Positions 33,793-34,914 of a stretch of 34,914 bases of DNA are shown in pieces. Source of the stretch: Lachnospiraceae bacterium (lineage in GTDB: Bacteria > Bacillota > Clostridia > Lachnospirales > Lachnospiraceae); assembly GCA_029053015.1 (NCBI GenBank), contig JAIDHX010000051.1:1-34914 (forward strand). Reading direction: 5' to 3'. The position numbers were made by a program, and so were the translations under genes. Under the pieces are notes generated by a model that was not told the origin of the DNA, ran no database searches, and was given only the letters and a program-made list of their open reading frames with translations. Each line of letters begins with the position of its first letter. Positions within the stretch are counted from its first letter, which is position 1.

Positions 33793-34157
33793 GGAGAACT
33801 ATGCGTGAAACAGTAATTAGCTGATAGTTTGGCGGTTTGACTTTTGGTGTTGATGCTGACGGTAATCCCGGATATATCAAGGTAATTTAATATTTACGAG
33901 TTATTTTGATGTAGATGTGGGCGGATCTACACCGTCAACTATTGATATATCCCAATGCAATAAAATAAGATTTCAGGCAACAAAAGAATCAGAAACAGGG
34001 GGACACAATGTGTAAAGATAACATAACCACTACATTTAGTCATGCCAGCTCATATGTAATCGCCATGCTAAATAGTAATATTGTAGTTAGTTCAAAATGT
34101 TATTTGTACAAATATACAGTCGGACGCTATTACAAAAGCCCGTTACAGTGGTACTAA
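33793..34157 (+). pseudogene. decayed phage tail-fibre fragment(s)
   Basis: No intact gene fills 33783-34153. From about 33802 the plus strand resembles the minus-strand tail gene that faces it. The 16 bases TTAGCTGATAGTTTGG (33817-33832) are identical, and frame 33834-33890 reads GGLTFGVDADGNPGYIKVI-stop against GGITFGVDDEGNYGYIKA. Single-base gains and losses break the frame several times. Another frame (about 33872-34015) reads YFDVDVGGSTPSTIDISQ and onward, and a shift then leads into a 49-codon frame at 34008-34157 (MCKDNITTTFSHASSYVIA, etc.) ending at TAA. Together these look like a degenerate variable tip of a tail protein. Confidence 0.55.
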
Positions 34158-34914
34158 TCTGGTAATAAAGTAAAAGTTTTATCTCCATTGCCACTATGCA
34201 CTACCCCCGGATTCATCTGGACTATATATGTATCTTTCAGACTAACGGAATAGTTCCCACCACTACCAGTGCTATAGGTTGCAAGCGCTTTACCAGATTC
34301 ATCTATTGCATATACAACAGATGTTAAATGATCAGCGTAATAATTAAGTGTACCATTACGATATCCATCTGGAACGTTAAGAATTAGCGTAGAATTAGTT
34401 CCAGTAGTTCTTGCGGTTATCTTTGGTAGTGCCACATCTTTTTTAAAAGGGGTTACTGTATCTGCACCTGCCTTTATGTACCCGTAGTTGCCTTCATCGT
34501 CGACGCCAAAGGTAATACCACCCAAACTATCAGCTAAATTGCTGTTCAGCGCAGAATATGCATCTGCAAGTGCCTTCTGGCTTGCGCCCATTCCGTTAGC
34601 GGCGTCTCCGTCAGCCACTGCATTTTGGTAGGTATCTGACAGTTTCACATGTCCAAATGTATCTGTCGTTGCTTTTGATGATATATGGCTGATTAGGGTC
34701 GATATTGCTTTGGAGATTTTTCCCATTAAGGAGCCCGTCTTTTCGCCTGAGTTTATATTGGACAGGTCAGAGGCTTCCGTAAAGGTAACGGTGGTGTTGC
34801 CGGCGTCTTCGTTATTTCCCATTTTGCTGTTCCATTTTGTGCGCTCAGAGGCAGTAATGTGTATGGTGTCGTTTCCTGTATGGGAATCCAGTTCCGCCCG
34901 GCTTGCTTTCGAGC
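34154..34914 (-). CDS. phage tail-fibre/receptor-binding protein (5' partial)
   Basis: The frame is open to the window's right edge, so the start is outside; ATG at 34822 is internal. About 252 codons are visible. The upstream part reads AELDSHTGNDTIHITASER followed by TKWNSK, a motif typical of phage tail or baseplate-fibre proteins. Then FGHVKLSDTYQNAVADG and GMGASQKALADAYSALNSN, also usual in tail fibres, lead to GGITFGVDDEGNYGYIKAG and a beta-rich end KTFTLLPD. It is probably part of a prophage or tail-like particle lying to the right. Confidence 0.8.
   Translation of the reverse strand, partial: SKASRAELDSHTGNDTIHITASERTKWNSKMGNNEDAGNTTVTFTEASDLSNINSGEKTGSLMGKISKAISTLISHISSKATTDTFGHVKLSDTYQNAVADGDAANGMGASQKALADAYSALNSNLADSLGGITFGVDDEGNYGYIKAGADTVTPFKKDVALPKITARTTGTNSTLILNVPDGYRNGTLNYYADHLTSVVYAIDESGKALATYSTGSGGNYSVSLKDTYIVQMNPGVVHSGNGDKTFTLLPD

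Noticed and set aside
33817..34537. Active invertible element
   Set aside because: The inverted match is only 16 bases, surrounding homology is diverged at the DNA level, the plus copy is frameshifted and no recombinase is in the window. Reported as a possible relic only.
1..34914. CRISPR array, tRNA, rRNA or insertion sequence
   Set aside because: No regularly spaced repeats, cloverleaf sequences, ribosomal RNA segments or transposase frames were seen on either strand.

Overview
The window looks like chromosome from an anaerobic gut-type Firmicute, most likely a Lachnospiraceae/Clostridia member. The evidence is moderate GC, strong AGGAGG-type ribosome sites, sigma-A promoters (TTGACA-17-TATAAT), many LytTR/GHKL and BceAB/LanFE-type modules, and protein families typical of that group. 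No rRNA, tRNA, CRISPR array, transposase or insertion sequence was seen. This assignment is an inference from gene content only.

Left part (1-12.3 kb). A tightly overlapping operon encodes a BceAB/MacB-type ABC ATPase (5' end outside the window) with its FtsX permease, followed by a LanFE/BcrAB-type ATPase and permease. The third gene carries the 'E-loop' known from lantibiotic-immunity ATPases. A LytTR response regulator and a GHKL sensor kinase follow, so the first 6.8 kb reads as a peptide-antibiotic sensing and defence block. Next come a coiled-coil protein of unknown function, TraX, a tocopherol-cyclase-like protein, a four-helix-bundle protein, TspO, and a TetR regulator with two flavodoxin-like genes, the second of which has a membrane tail.

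Middle (12.3-24.7 kb). An OmpR-type regulator and histidine kinase lie upstream of a lipoprotein and an ABC-2 ATPase/permease pair. The 70-bp gap before the lipoprotein contains repeated TTTGAC elements and a hairpin that covers the ribosome site. A YdeI-like protein and a heterodimeric ABC exporter with one degenerate ATP site follow. The exporter is preceded by a good promoter and a leader hairpin. An alpha/beta hydrolase and a YbaK-like deacylase follow.

Right part (24.7-34.9 kb). The most striking gene is a regulator that fuses an XRE helix-turn-helix to a PurM (AIR synthetase)-like domain whose nucleotide-binding signature is altered. It sits directly upstream of, and overlaps or nearly abuts, two half-size ABC exporters. 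This looks like a metabolite-sensing one-component switch for an export system. A convergent MATE pump overlaps the last exporter gene by 50 bp. Then come a DUF6033-like protein behind a structured leader, a hexapeptide acyltransferase, and a TauE/SafE permease. The right edge is phage-derived: a tail-fibre gene enters on the minus strand, facing a decayed plus-strand fragment of a related tail protein.
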